Positions 28,092-37,423 of a DNA stretch of 64,000 bases are shown here, in pieces. The position numbers were made by a program, and so were the translations under genes. Each line of letters begins with the position of its first letter. The stretch's first letter is position 1. The DNA lies in NCBI RefSeq assembly GCF_020781975.1, contig NZ_JAJGNI010000011.1, positions 26,864-90,863 on the forward strand, written 5' to 3'. Origin of the DNA: Microbacterium schleiferi (GTDB lineage: Bacteria > Actinomycetota > Actinomycetes > Actinomycetales > Microbacteriaceae). The notes beneath the pieces are model-generated. The model was not told the DNA's origin, ran no database searches, and saw nothing but the letters and a program-made list of their open reading frames with translations.

Positions 28092-28889
28092 GTGGGTGAT
28101 GCGGAGGAGACGCCGCAGCTGACCCGGCGATCGCGTCGCACCACGATGCGCCGCCGCCGGGTGAGCGTCCTCGGCGTGATCGGGGAACTACTCATCACCG
28201 TCGGTGTCCTCGCCTTCCTCTATGTCGGTTGGCAGTTGTGGCTCGGAGACGTCATCCAGGGCGCGCAGAAGAACGCTGCCGGCAGCGAGTTGTCGGAGCA
28301 GTGGGCACAGGCAGCAGAGACTGGATCTCCAACGCCGGATGCTTCGGCCTCGCCGGAGCCGACCGCCACCACCGACGCCGACGTTTCCATCCCTGTTCTC
28401 GGGCAGCCCGATGACGCGCAAGAGTTCGCTGTCATGCGTGTTCCCCGCTGGGGCTCGGACTACATGGTGCCGGTCGCGGGCGGTGTGACGCGTGCACGAA
28501 CGCTCGACCCGATCGGCATCGGTCATTACCCGGGCACGCAAATGCCGGGAGAGACCGGGAACTTCGCCGTCGCCGGCCACCGCACGACGTACGGCAAGCC
28601 GTTCTCCGACATCGAGACCCTGCGGATCGGCGATGCGATCGTCGTCGAAACTGAAGCCGGCTGGTACACCTATCGGTTCCGCACCCTCGAGTATGTGAAG
28701 CCGACCGAGACCTCAGTGCTCAACGCGACGCCGCAGCTGGATGTCGCAGCCGGCGATGCCTACATCACGTTGACCAGCTGCAGTCCGCGCTGGAGCATGA
28801 CGGAGCGCATCGTCGGGTACGGCGTGTTCGAGTCGTTCACTCCCCGCGAAGCCGGCCCGCCCGCATCCCTCACGGAAGGAATCGCCTGA
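28092..28889 (+). CDS. Class E sortase
   Basis: The 265-residue membrane-anchored transpeptidase has an Arg-rich cytosolic N-terminus, a transmembrane helix (about 26-52), a Ser/Thr/Pro linker and a sortase domain with catalytic His163 (AGHRTTYG), Cys230 (TLTSC) and Arg239. Class E enzymes attach LAXTG-type proteins to peptidoglycan in high-GC Gram-positives. No LAXTG substrate is encoded in this window that I can see. The GTG start is preceded by GAGGGGGAT. Confidence 0.93.
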   Translation: MGDAEETPQLTRRSRRTTMRRRRVSVLGVIGELLITVGVLAFLYVGWQLWLGDVIQGAQKNAAGSELSEQWAQAAETGSPTPDASASPEPTATTDADVSIPVLGQPDDAQEFAVMRVPRWGSDYMVPVAGGVTRARTLDPIGIGHYPGTQMPGETGNFAVAGHRTTYGKPFSDIETLRIGDAIVVETEAGWYTYRFRTLEYVKPTETSVLNATPQLDVAAGDAYITLTSCSPRWSMTERIVGYGVFESFTPREAGPPASLTEGIA

Positions 28890-29044
28890 TGTATGCCGCT
28901 CTCTGGCACGTGCTGCCCGGCCCGTGGTGGGCAAAGGTCGCGATTCTCACCGTGATGGCCGCCGCTGTTCTGTACGGCCTCGTGTTCTACGTTTTCCCCT
29001 GGATCAGTGAGCTGACCACTCCGCAGGACGCGACAGTCGGGTGA
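28889..29044 (+). CDS. Small single-helix membrane protein (51 residues)
   Basis: ATG at 28889 shares its A with the sortase TGA and the stop overlaps the next gene's GTG by 4 bp, so it is locked into the operon. The 51 residues begin MYAALWHVLPGPWWAKVAIL and form one transmembrane helix (about 16-40) with a short polar C-terminus. I do not recognise a family. The tight overlaps on both sides are the strongest evidence that it is translated. Confidence 0.75.
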   Translation: MYAALWHVLPGPWWAKVAILTVMAAAVLYGLVFYVFPWISELTTPQDATVG

Positions 29045-29703
29045 CCGCAGATCCAGCGAGCATCGCACCGGTGCTCGTAGTCGACAACCACGACAGCTTC
29101 GTCCACACGCTCGTCGGGTACCTGCACGAGTTGGGTGCCGCTACCGTCATGGTCGAGGCAGACCAGGTCAGCGTGGATGCCGTCCCGCGGCTCGTCGGTG
29201 AACACGCCGGCATCCTTATCTCCCCCGGTCCCGGTCGCCCCGCCGACACCGCGGCCTCGCAGAATCTTGTGCGCGAGGCCGTGGAGCGGGGTGTTCCCGT
29301 GCTCGGAGTGTGCCTAGGGCACCAGGTGATCGCCGAGGCACTGGGTGCGCGGGTGTCCGTCGCTCCGGAACTGTTCCATGGCGTCACCTCGCCGGTCGCT
29401 CACGATGGGTCGACGCTCTTTTTCGGAATCCCGTCGCCGTTCATCGCCAACCGGTATCACTCGCTGTCGATTGATCCCGACTCGATCCCCGAGAGTCTCG
29501 TCGTCACGGCCCGCACCGACAGCGGAATCGTCATGGGCATCGCGCACCGCGACGCGCCGCTGTGGGGTGTGCAATTCCACCCCGAGAGCGTGCTCACCGA
29601 AGGCGGTTACCGGCTGCTGGCGAACTGGTTGGAACAGGTCGGCTATCCGGATGCCGTCGAACGATCCCGCACGCTCCGGCCGCACGTCGCCGCCGGCGTG
29701 TGA
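29041..29703 (+). CDS. pabA: Aminodeoxychorismate/anthranilate synthase glutaminase component
   Basis: The 220-residue class I glutamine amidotransferase has nucleophile Cys91 in GVCLGHQ and the partner His180 and Glu182 in QFHPES. It would supply ammonia to a PabB or TrpE subunit for folate or tryptophan synthesis; the synthase subunit is not in this window, so pabA versus trpG cannot be separated. It overlaps the 51-residue gene by 4 bp. A long inverted repeat follows its stop. Confidence 0.88.
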   Translation: MTADPASIAPVLVVDNHDSFVHTLVGYLHELGAATVMVEADQVSVDAVPRLVGEHAGILISPGPGRPADTAASQNLVREAVERGVPVLGVCLGHQVIAEALGARVSVAPELFHGVTSPVAHDGSTLFFGIPSPFIANRYHSLSIDPDSIPESLVVTARTDSGIVMGIAHRDAPLWGVQFHPESVLTEGGYRLLANWLEQVGYPDAVERSRTLRPHVAAGV

Positions 29704-29715
29704 GTCAATCCCTCG

Positions 29716-29782
29716 CGAGACTGCACCGTGCCCGCGAGGCCGTGCGCTCAGTGGGCTCTCTCGCGGGCACGTTGCAGTCTCG
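29716..29782. repeat. 23-bp near-perfect inverted repeat between convergent pabA and pknB
   Basis: Arm 29716-29738 (begins CGAGACTGCACC) and arm 29760-29782 (ends TTGCAGTCTCG) are reverse complements with one mismatch; the loop is 21 bases. It lies in the 129-bp gap between convergent genes. It may act as a terminator or be a REP-like element. Confidence 0.9.
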
Positions 29783-29832
29783 ACGGTCTAGCCAGACGAG
29801 GCGAGCGCCGCTCGGCGCCGTGCGGTCGGGGG

Positions 29833-31533
29833 TCAACCGGAGCAGTAGGTCAACGTGATCGTCGAGCGGACCGGGACCTCACCGGGCGCGAGGGACTGAG
29901 CGATGACGACAGGCGGGTTGGTCGCGGGGCACGACGTGTCCTCCTGCGTCTCGACCGTCAGCTGAGTGTCCGGGGCTTCGAGTTCGCGCGTGGCAGCCTC
30001 GACGGTGTACCCGGTCACGTCGTTGATCAGAACGCGTCCCGTCGCAACGACGAGGTCGACGCTGCTTCCAACCGCGACCTGATCGCCGCCAGCCGGGTCC
30101 GCAGCGATGACGATTCCGGCGTCGAGGGCGGGGTCGTTGCGCGAGGTCACCGTGCCGACCTTCAGACCGACCTGCTCGAGGGCCTGCGCGGCAGTTTCCT
30201 GCGTGAGGCCGGTGAGCGTCGGCACGGCCGCGAGCTCTTGCCCCGTCGAAACGTAAACCTTGATCTCCTGGTTCACCTCGACCGAGACATCCGTGCCGGG
30301 TTCTGTCCGGATGACGTTTCCTTCGGCCACCTCGACACTCGACTCTTCGACGCGCACCGGAACGAGGTCGATCGCGGTCAGTTCTTCGGCGGCCCGATCG
30401 TAGGTCATGCCGGTGAGGTCGGGGACGATCCGGGAGTTGCTGGGGACGTTCTCGTCCCCGCGCGGAATGGTGAGCACCCAGAACAAGACCGAGATCAGCA
30501 ACACGGCCAGGATCGCGACGCCCGCCCACACCCAGGCCACGGGGGGACCCGACTGCGTACGGCGCATGGTCGTGTCGGTCGAGAGCTGCCGAAGCGACCG
30601 GGCAGTCTCTGCGGCTTGCCGCGGGTTGGGTCCGTAGAGCTCGCTGGTGAGTGTTCCCAACTGGCGGCGGGAGGGCGCCTTACCGGTCAGTGCGTGAGTC
30701 AGTGCGGCGCGAAACGAGGGGGCGTCTTGGTAGCGCTGGTAGGGATCCTTCGCGAGAGCGCGCAGCACTACGGCATCCAGCGCTCGCGGAATCTCTTCGT
30801 TGATCTCCGACGGCGTGAGGGGGGTCTCGCTGACGTGCTGATAGGCAACGGCAACCGGGGACTCGCCCCGGAACGGCGCTCTGCCGGTCAACAGCTCATA
30901 GAGCACGACACCGGTGGAGTACAGGTCGGCACGGGCATCGACCGGTTCGCCCTTCGCCTGCTCGGGCGAGAAGTAGGCGGCGGTGCCGAGGATCGCGGTG
31001 GTCTCGGCGACGGTGGACGACGAATCCGAGACGGCGCGAGCGATACCGAAGTCCATGACCTTGATGTGGTCGTCGGCGGTGACCATGACGTTGCCGGGCT
31101 TGATGTCGCGGTGCACCACACCGGCACGGTGCGAGTACTCGAGGGCTTCAAGGATGCCGTCGGCATAGGCGACGGCACGCTCGGCGTCGACAGGGCCCTC
31201 TTCGATGACGTCCTTCAGCAGTCGACCAGAAACCAGCTCCATGACGATGTACGGCACCGGCTGGGTCGTGCCGTCGGGAAGGGACTCGGTCTCTTCGCCG
31301 GCGTCGAACACGCGCACGATCGTCGGGTGCGACATCCGCGACGCCGCCTGCGCCTCCAAGCGGAAGCGCGTGCGGAAACCGGCATCGCGGGCCAGCTCAG
31401 GATCGAGGATCTTGATGGCGACGTCGCGGCCGAGGGTCAGGTCGTATCCGCGATACACCGATGCCATGCCGCCACGGCCGATCGACTCGTCGATCCGGTA
31501 GCGCCCCGACAGCACGCGAGAATCGTCGGTCAC
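29833..31533 (-). CDS. pknB: Serine/threonine protein kinase PknB with PASTA domains
   Basis: The 566-residue receptor kinase has a Hanks-type domain (1-275): GRGGMASVY loop, Lys41, catalytic HRDIKPGN with Asp143, DFG at 161-163 and a GTAAYFSPEQ activation segment. A juxtamembrane region leads to one transmembrane helix (about 330-355) and three extracellular PASTA repeats that bind muropeptides or lipid II in homologues. It controls growth and division and is opposed by PstP. GTG at 31533 follows GGGAGGGG. It ends the fhaA-to-pknB cluster. Confidence 0.95.
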   Translation of the reverse strand: MTDDSRVLSGRYRIDESIGRGGMASVYRGYDLTLGRDVAIKILDPELARDAGFRTRFRLEAQAASRMSHPTIVRVFDAGEETESLPDGTTQPVPYIVMELVSGRLLKDVIEEGPVDAERAVAYADGILEALEYSHRAGVVHRDIKPGNVMVTADDHIKVMDFGIARAVSDSSSTVAETTAILGTAAYFSPEQAKGEPVDARADLYSTGVVLYELLTGRAPFRGESPVAVAYQHVSETPLTPSEINEEIPRALDAVVLRALAKDPYQRYQDAPSFRAALTHALTGKAPSRRQLGTLTSELYGPNPRQAAETARSLRQLSTDTTMRRTQSGPPVAWVWAGVAILAVLLISVLFWVLTIPRGDENVPSNSRIVPDLTGMTYDRAAEELTAIDLVPVRVEESSVEVAEGNVIRTEPGTDVSVEVNQEIKVYVSTGQELAAVPTLTGLTQETAAQALEQVGLKVGTVTSRNDPALDAGIVIAADPAGGDQVAVGSSVDLVVATGRVLINDVTGYTVEAATRELEAPDTQLTVETQEDTSCPATNPPVVIAQSLAPGEVPVRSTITLTYCSG

Positions 31534-31564
31534 ACTACCCCTCCCTGACTGAGCCAGTCTGTTC

Positions 31565-31570
31565 AGCCTA
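31565..31570 (-). promoter_or_regulatory. Putative internal -10 upstream of pknB
   Basis: TAGGCT on the minus strand lies in the 63-bp pknA-pknB gap, 31 bp before the pknB start. It suggests that pknB can be expressed apart from the rest of the cluster. Confidence 0.3.
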
Positions 31571-31596
31571 GTCGAGCGCTTCCTGTGAACCTCCGG

Positions 31597-33300
31597 TCAG
31601 GGAGTGGGGGTCGGGGTCGCTGGAGCCTCAATCTGAACCTGCATCTGCGGTGAGGCATCCGACGTGCGCTGCTCGGCGCCACTGCACAGGGCGGTGTACG
31701 ACGCGGTGAGCGTCTGTCCGGCTGCGTTGGCGATCAGGATCGCCTCCTCGCGGTCGTTCGGGGGGAACGTGCGCTGCGAGGTGCCGTCAACGGTGAAGAC
31801 CGCGTTCTGCAGGGTGACGGTGTAGCCGCTGAGCGTGCCCGTGCCGGTGGGGCAGGTGAAGCTGTCCCACGTCAGCGTGACGGTCGAGCCCGCCACAGCA
31901 GGCTCACCGCCCTGGATCGCCGGGGGGTTGCTCGGGCCGCCGATGGGCGTGACCTGGCCGTAGCACGAGATCGTGAGCGCCGTTGTCGGCTCGATGTTGC
32001 CGGTCGGGTTCACCTGCCAAACGACGCCGACCTGCGAGTCATCCGGAGCAGCAGTGCCGTTGTCGGTGACCACTTCGAGCACCCCCGCGCTCTTGGCAGC
32101 CTGCACAGCCTGGTCGCACTGCATGCCGACGAGGTTCAGGGCGTCGATGTTGATGCGGGTCTCACTCGGCGAGGGCGTCGGTGTCGAGGCGCTCGGCGAC
32201 GGGGCCGACGACGAGCTCGTGGGGTCGGGTGACGGCTGCTGGTTGGCAACCAGGGCCCAGATCGTGCCGCCGAGCACGAGCACAAGCAGCACGATGAGCG
32301 CGACGAGGGGCCAGGTCCACGGGCTGCGCTTGCGCGGCGCAGGCTCTTCGGCAGGGGTCTCCGGAGCAGGCATCAGCCGTGTCTCGGCGGATGTCGCGGT
32401 GGACGTCAGCAGTGCCGTTGCGTCATCGGCTGCGATGGCGCCCGTGGCGATCGCCGGGATCGCTGCTGCTGCGGCGGCGACGTCGCCCCGGCGCAGAGCC
32501 GTGGCTGCCCGAGCAACGGCAGCCGCCGTGGCAGGTCGGTCCTCGGGCTTTTTGGCGATCATCGCCATGACGAGGTTCTGCACCGGAACAGCCACGGTTG
32601 GCGGCAGCGGCGGCGGCTGCTCGTTGATCTGGGCCATCGCGATCGCGACCTGGGACTCGCCGGTGAACGGACGCTTGCCGGCCAGGCATTCGTACGCGAC
32701 GATCCCGAGCGAGTAGATGTCGGTGGCAGGGGATGCCGGGTGACCGGATGCTTGCTCGGGCGAGAGGTACTGCACGGTGCCCATGACCTGACCTGTCGCG
32801 GTCAGGGGAACCTGGTCGGCGATACGAGCGATGCCGAAGTCGGTGATCTTGACGCGGCCGTCCGGGGTGATCAGCAGGTTCCCGGGCTTGATGTCGCGAT
32901 GGACGAGGCCCGCCGCGTGCGCCGCCTGCAGGGCTGCAGAGGTCTGGGCGATGATGTCGAGCGTCTTGTCAGTCGACAGCGATCCGTCTCGTTCGAGGAT
33001 CGTCGACAGGGCTTCACCGGGAACGAGCTCCATCACCAGGAACGCACTGCCGTTCTCTTCACCGTAGTCGAAGACGCTGGCGATGCCCTCGTGGTTGACG
33101 AGCGCTGCGTGCCTGGCCTCGGCGCGGAACCGCTCGAGGAACCCGGGGTCGCCCATGTACTCGTCTTTGAGGATCTTGATCGCGACCGTCCGTCCGATGA
33201 CGTGGTCGGTTGCTTCCCAGACCTCGCCCATGCCGCCGATCGCGATTCGCGAATCCAGCTCGTAACGGCCGCCGAAGGTCACACCCTGCGTCGGTCTCAT
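31597..33300 (-). CDS. pknA: Serine/threonine protein kinase PknA with extended extracellular region
   Basis: The 567-residue kinase has a catalytic domain (1-275) with Lys42, HRDIKPGN (Asp136) and GTVQYLSPEQ, a linker, one transmembrane helix (about 333-358) and a Ser/Pro-rich stalk. Unlike mycobacterial PknA, it carries about 180 extracellular residues: one PASTA-like unit (LVGMQCDQAVQAAKSAG) and a beta-rich, possibly Fn3/Ig-like part with two Cys pairs. Its ATG overlaps the pbpA stop by 4 bp. Name is by synteny with the conserved cluster. Confidence 0.92.
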   Translation of the reverse strand: MRPTQGVTFGGRYELDSRIAIGGMGEVWEATDHVIGRTVAIKILKDEYMGDPGFLERFRAEARHAALVNHEGIASVFDYGEENGSAFLVMELVPGEALSTILERDGSLSTDKTLDIIAQTSAALQAAHAAGLVHRDIKPGNLLITPDGRVKITDFGIARIADQVPLTATGQVMGTVQYLSPEQASGHPASPATDIYSLGIVAYECLAGKRPFTGESQVAIAMAQINEQPPPLPPTVAVPVQNLVMAMIAKKPEDRPATAAAVARAATALRRGDVAAAAAAIPAIATGAIAADDATALLTSTATSAETRLMPAPETPAEEPAPRKRSPWTWPLVALIVLLVLVLGGTIWALVANQQPSPDPTSSSSAPSPSASTPTPSPSETRINIDALNLVGMQCDQAVQAAKSAGVLEVVTDNGTAAPDDSQVGVVWQVNPTGNIEPTTALTISCYGQVTPIGGPSNPPAIQGGEPAVAGSTVTLTWDSFTCPTGTGTLSGYTVTLQNAVFTVDGTSQRTFPPNDREEAILIANAAGQTLTASYTALCSGAEQRTSDASPQMQVQIEAPATPTPTP

Positions 33301-34751
33301 TTGTTCAGCACCGCCTCCATGACCTTCTTCGCGATCGGGGACGCGATGAGATCTCCGTATCCCGACTGACCCATTCCGCCACCGTTCTCCACGACGACAG
33401 CCACTGCCACCTCGGGATCGTCGGCGGGCGCGAACCCGGTGAACCAGAGGGTGTACGGCTTGTTGGGTCCGTTCTCCGCCGTACCCGTCTTACCGGCCAC
33501 GTCGACGCCCTCTATTCTTGCATTCGAGGCGGCGCCGTTTTCGACATTCGCGACCATCATGGCGACCATCTCCTCGTTCAACGCGGGACTCAGTGCCTCG
33601 CCGAAAACGGTGCTCTCAAACGTCTGCTGCACCGAAAGGTCGGGCCCGATGACCTGGTCGACCATGCGGGGGTTCATGACGATGCCGCCGTTGGCGATAC
33701 CGGCCGAGACCATCGCCATCTGCAGCGGCGTCGCCGTCACCTGCCCCTGACCGAAGCCGGTGAGCGCGGTCTGCGGAGCGTCCAGCCCCCGGGGGTAGCT
33801 CGAGGGAATCGAGTCGAGCGGGATGCTGAACGAGAGGTTGAAGCCGAACTTCTCAGCCTGCTGGCGGATGGCCTCGTCTCCGAGCTGCACGGCAAGCTGA
33901 GCCATGGGGATGTTGCAGCTCAGGCGCAGCGCGTCGGCTATCGATACCGTCTCGCCCGGCCCACATGTTCCGCCGCTGGCGTTGCGGATCGTGTTCGACG
34001 ACTGGGGCAGCTGCCAGATGGCCGGGTTCGGGATCTGCGAATCGGGCGTGTAGTCGCCCGACGCCAGAGCCGCCGCGACGACGACGACCTTGAACGTCGA
34101 TCCCGGTGGGTTGAGATCCCCCGCGATGGCGCGGTTGTAGAGCGGGTCCGCGGGATCCGCGAGCAGGGCGGCGTAATCAGTCTCGACCTGAGCGGTGTCG
34201 TGCGAAACGAGGAGGTTCGTGTCGTAGCTGGGGCTCGTGACCATCGCGAGGACTCGGCCCGTGTCGGGTTCGATCGCGATGACCGCGCCCTGCAGGTCGC
34301 CGAGGGCCTCGTACGCGGCTCGCTGGACGTCGGCATCCAGCGACAGCACGACATTGGAGCCGCGCGGCGGCTGCCCGGTGAGGATCTGTTCGATGCGAGA
34401 GAGGAACTGCGAGCTTGCGGTGCCGCTGAGCTCGTCGTTCATGGCCTGTTCGATGCCGGTCGCTTCGCCCACCACCGGGATCACCCCGGTCACCGGAGCC
34501 CACATGTCGGGGTCGACGTAGACGCGCTGCCAGCTGAAGACGTCGCTGGAGGGGACCGATGACGCGATAGCCGAGCCGCTTGCGATGATCGAGCCGCGCT
34601 GCACTTCGTAGGAGTCGTACAGGGCACGCGTGTTGCGCGGGTAGTCGGCGAGATCCGCCGACTGGATTCCCTGGATCCACGTCGTCGAGGCGAACAGGGC
34701 GAGGAACATCATGAGCATCAGGATGCTCAGCCGCCGCAACTCCTTGGTCAT
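33297..34751 (-). CDS. pbpA: Penicillin-binding protein transpeptidase PbpA
   Basis: The 484-residue class B-type transpeptidase has an N-terminal membrane anchor (7-30), a linker domain, and the active-site motifs S218-T-F-K221, S278-C-N and K-T-G (in VAGKTGTAEN near 416). It cross-links peptidoglycan with its partner glycosyltransferase of the SEDS type, encoded directly upstream. It overlaps pknA by 4 bp. Confidence 0.95.
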   Translation of the reverse strand: MTKELRRLSILMLMMFLALFASTTWIQGIQSADLADYPRNTRALYDSYEVQRGSIIASGSAIASSVPSSDVFSWQRVYVDPDMWAPVTGVIPVVGEATGIEQAMNDELSGTASSQFLSRIEQILTGQPPRGSNVVLSLDADVQRAAYEALGDLQGAVIAIEPDTGRVLAMVTSPSYDTNLLVSHDTAQVETDYAALLADPADPLYNRAIAGDLNPPGSTFKVVVVAAALASGDYTPDSQIPNPAIWQLPQSSNTIRNASGGTCGPGETVSIADALRLSCNIPMAQLAVQLGDEAIRQQAEKFGFNLSFSIPLDSIPSSYPRGLDAPQTALTGFGQGQVTATPLQMAMVSAGIANGGIVMNPRMVDQVIGPDLSVQQTFESTVFGEALSPALNEEMVAMMVANVENGAASNARIEGVDVAGKTGTAENGPNKPYTLWFTGFAPADDPEVAVAVVVENGGGMGQSGYGDLIASPIAKKVMEAVLNK

Positions 34752-34766
34752 CGCCGCATCACCCCA

Positions 34767-36173
34767 TCATCCGATCACCGCGCGAGGACGGCTGCGGACG
34801 GCATCCGAGATGCGAAGCAGAAGGGCCACGATGATCCAGTTGGCAACGAGCGAGGATCCGCCCGCGGCCAGGAACGGTGTCGTGAGGCCCGTGACGGGGA
34901 TGACTCGGGTGACGCCGCCGACCATGATGAACACCTGCAGGGCGATCGTGAACGCGAGACCGGTCGCCAGCAGCTTGCCGAAGTCGTCTTGACCGGCGAC
35001 GCCGATCCGGATGCCGCGCGCAACGAACACCATGTACAGCAGCAGGATGGCGAAGACACCGGCAAGGCCGAGCTCTTCACCCAGGCTCGGCAGGATGTAG
35101 TCGCTCTGCGACAGCGGCGTGATGTAGGGCCGCCCCTGCCCGAGCCCGGTGCCGATGAGGCCGCCGTGGGCGAGCCCGTAGATTCCCTGCACGAGCTGGA
35201 AGCTGCCGCCGTAGGCGTCGATGCGCTCAGGGTTGAACGGGTCGAGCCAGTTGTCGAACCGTCCGCCGACGTAGGAGAGCACCCGCGAGGCGAAGAAGGC
35301 GCCGGCCGCGGCCAGGACGAGACCGATGACGACCCAGGACGTCTTGCCGGTGGCGACGTAGAGCATCGCGACGAACATGCCGAACAGCAGCAGTCCGGTG
35401 CCGAGGTCGCGCTGCAGCACGATGATGCCGAGCGAGATCAGCCAGAGGACGAGGAGGGGACCCAGCTCGCGCGCCCGCGGCCACGTCATGCCCAGGAACC
35501 GGGTTCCGACCGAGCTCAGGCTCTCGCGGGTGCGCACGAGGTAGCCGGCGAAGAAGATCGCCAACGAGATCTTCGCGAGCTCGCCGGGTTGGAACGAGAA
35601 GATCCCGAGCGACACCCAGACGTCCGCGTTCGCATCGGTACCGAGGCCCGGCACGATCGGAAGTAGCAGCAGGGCGATCCCGGCGAACCCGAAGATGTAG
35701 GTGTAGCGGAACAGCACGCGGTAGTTGCGCAGCACGATCACCACGGCGAGGCATCCGAGGATCGCAATGCCCGCCCAGGCGAGCTGGCGAACCGACGCCG
35801 CATCCCACCCTTCGGCGCCGTCGGCGAGGTCGATGCGGTAGATCATCGCGATCCCGAGCCCGGTGAGGAGGGTCGCAATCGGCACGACGAACGGGTCGGC
35901 ATCCCGGGCCCAGACGCGCAAGGCGATGTGGACAGCGATGACCGTGGTGAACAGTCCGCCGAAGGCGATGAGGTAGGCGGCGGCGATCTCGCCCATGACG
36001 CCGAGCTGCACCAGCGCGAGGGCGCCCAGCGAGAGCACGAGGGCGAACAGCAGCAGGCCGAGTTCGCGGTTGCGCTGCTTCTGCGGGGTGCGCAGTCGCT
36101 TGAGCGCGCGGACGACTGCCGTGTCGGTCGAGACGTCGACCGCCGGTTCACGCGTGATCGCGGGATCAGCCAT
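34767..36173 (-). CDS. FtsW/RodA/SpoVE (SEDS) family glycosyltransferase
   Basis: The 468-residue multipass protein has the SEDS signatures FSFQPGELAKISLAIFFAGYLV and GLGQGRPYITPLSQSDYILPSLGEELGLAGVF. These polymerise lipid II with a cognate class B PBP; pbpA, 15 bp downstream, is the likely partner. In Actinomycetota the copy in this cluster is usually called rodA, but the polar/septal role cannot be decided here. Its start overlaps the pstP end by 8 bp. Confidence 0.93.
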   Translation of the reverse strand: MADPAITREPAVDVSTDTAVVRALKRLRTPQKQRNRELGLLLFALVLSLGALALVQLGVMGEIAAAYLIAFGGLFTTVIAVHIALRVWARDADPFVVPIATLLTGLGIAMIYRIDLADGAEGWDAASVRQLAWAGIAILGCLAVVIVLRNYRVLFRYTYIFGFAGIALLLLPIVPGLGTDANADVWVSLGIFSFQPGELAKISLAIFFAGYLVRTRESLSSVGTRFLGMTWPRARELGPLLVLWLISLGIIVLQRDLGTGLLLFGMFVAMLYVATGKTSWVVIGLVLAAAGAFFASRVLSYVGGRFDNWLDPFNPERIDAYGGSFQLVQGIYGLAHGGLIGTGLGQGRPYITPLSQSDYILPSLGEELGLAGVFAILLLYMVFVARGIRIGVAGQDDFGKLLATGLAFTIALQVFIMVGGVTRVIPVTGLTTPFLAAGGSSLVANWIIVALLLRISDAVRSRPRAVIG

Positions 36174-37410
36174 CTGATTCCTCCGCGTCGTCGGGATCGA
36201 GCGCGTTCACGATCGCTCGCGCATCTGCGAGCGATCGGGCCGAGATCGTGCCTTCGACCGTTGCGCGCTTGAAGTTGCTCAGATCGGCGAGCAGGATGCC
36301 GGTGTCCTCGTACGGCGTCGACAGCGAGATCGGGCCGATGTTCTGCTGGATGCCGCGGTAGATGACGACAGTGTCGTCGTCGGCGCCGACGAAAAAGCGG
36401 GTCTGCGTCCACTGGTAGGCGCCGAAGAGGGCGACGCCGATCATCGCGAGCACGATCACGAACCCTGCGATCCAGGCAAGCCGGCGGCGTCGCGACCGGC
36501 GGCGGTCCTCTTCGATGAGCTCTTCGAGGAACTCCGGGGCCGGTTCGAAATGGGTCGGCTCGTTGGCTGCCTGCCGCGCAGGATGCAACCAGCCCGTCAG
36601 GGAGCTGCGGGCCGCGGGGACGTCGATTCCCTCCGGGTTCGACGCGGACCCGACAACCGTCGCGGTTCCCGAGAAGAGCGGATGCCGCCCCCCGACATCC
36701 ACCAGCACGATGGTGACGTTGTCGGGAGCCCCGGCATCCAGAGCCATCTTCAGCAGAGCGTCGGCGGTGCGGGCGGGAGCGAGATCTGCCGCGAGTGCCT
36801 TGGACGTCTGGGTGTCGGGGACGACGCCGCACAGCCCGTCCGAGCACAGGAGCCAGCGGTCACCGGGCTGAGTCGGCATGACGAAGGTGTCGATCTCGGG
36901 GTTCGGCGACATGTCACCGAGCACGCGCATCAGCACCGAGCGCCGCGGGTGATACCGCGCCTCTTCGGGAGTGATGCGACCCGAGTCGACCAGACGCTGG
37001 ACGAACGTGTGGTCCGTCGTGATCTGGGTCAGGGCCCCGTCGCGGTACAAGTACACGCGGGAATCGCCGATGTGGGCGATCACGGCGTAGTCATCGACCA
37101 TCGCAAGCGCGCTCACGGTGGTTCCCATGCCGGCCAGTTCCGGGCGCGCGGCGACGGTATCGATGAGGGCAGCCGCGGTATCGGTGATCGCCTCGCCCAA
37201 TGCGCGTTCTGCTGCAGCGGGTGAGTCGAAGGGTCGATCGAGCTCTGCCAGCTGCGCGATCGCGATGCTCGAGGCCACGTCGCCACCGGCGTGGCCGCCC
37301 ATCCCGTCGGCGACGACGAACAGGTTGGACCCGGCGTACCCGGAGTCCTGGTTGTTCGAGCGCACCTTGCCGGTGTGCGACAGCGCCGCGCTGGATCCTT
37401 CGAAGACCAT
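36166..37410 (-). CDS. pstP: PP2C-family serine/threonine phosphatase PstP
   Basis: The 414-residue protein has a PP2C domain (1-240) with metal-binding ADGMGGHAGGD (Asp35), IGDSRVYLYRDG and SDGLCGVV, a juxtamembrane linker, a transmembrane helix (about 320-343) and a short extracellular end. It reverses phosphorylation by PknA and PknB, encoded in the same cluster. It is 13 bp from fhaB. Confidence 0.94.
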   Translation of the reverse strand: MVFEGSSAALSHTGKVRSNNQDSGYAGSNLFVVADGMGGHAGGDVASSIAIAQLAELDRPFDSPAAAERALGEAITDTAAALIDTVAARPELAGMGTTVSALAMVDDYAVIAHIGDSRVYLYRDGALTQITTDHTFVQRLVDSGRITPEEARYHPRRSVLMRVLGDMSPNPEIDTFVMPTQPGDRWLLCSDGLCGVVPDTQTSKALAADLAPARTADALLKMALDAGAPDNVTIVLVDVGGRHPLFSGTATVVGSASNPEGIDVPAARSSLTGWLHPARQAANEPTHFEPAPEFLEELIEEDRRRSRRRRLAWIAGFVIVLAMIGVALFGAYQWTQTRFFVGADDDTVVIYRGIQQNIGPISLSTPYEDTGILLADLSNFKRATVEGTISARSLADARAIVNALDPDDAEESDG

Positions 37411-37423
37411 GACGGGTCGGCCG

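Noticed and set aside
29728..31548. Plus-strand open frame opposite pknB
   Set aside because: It is the complement of a clear kinase with PASTA domains and covers the 23-bp inverted repeat.
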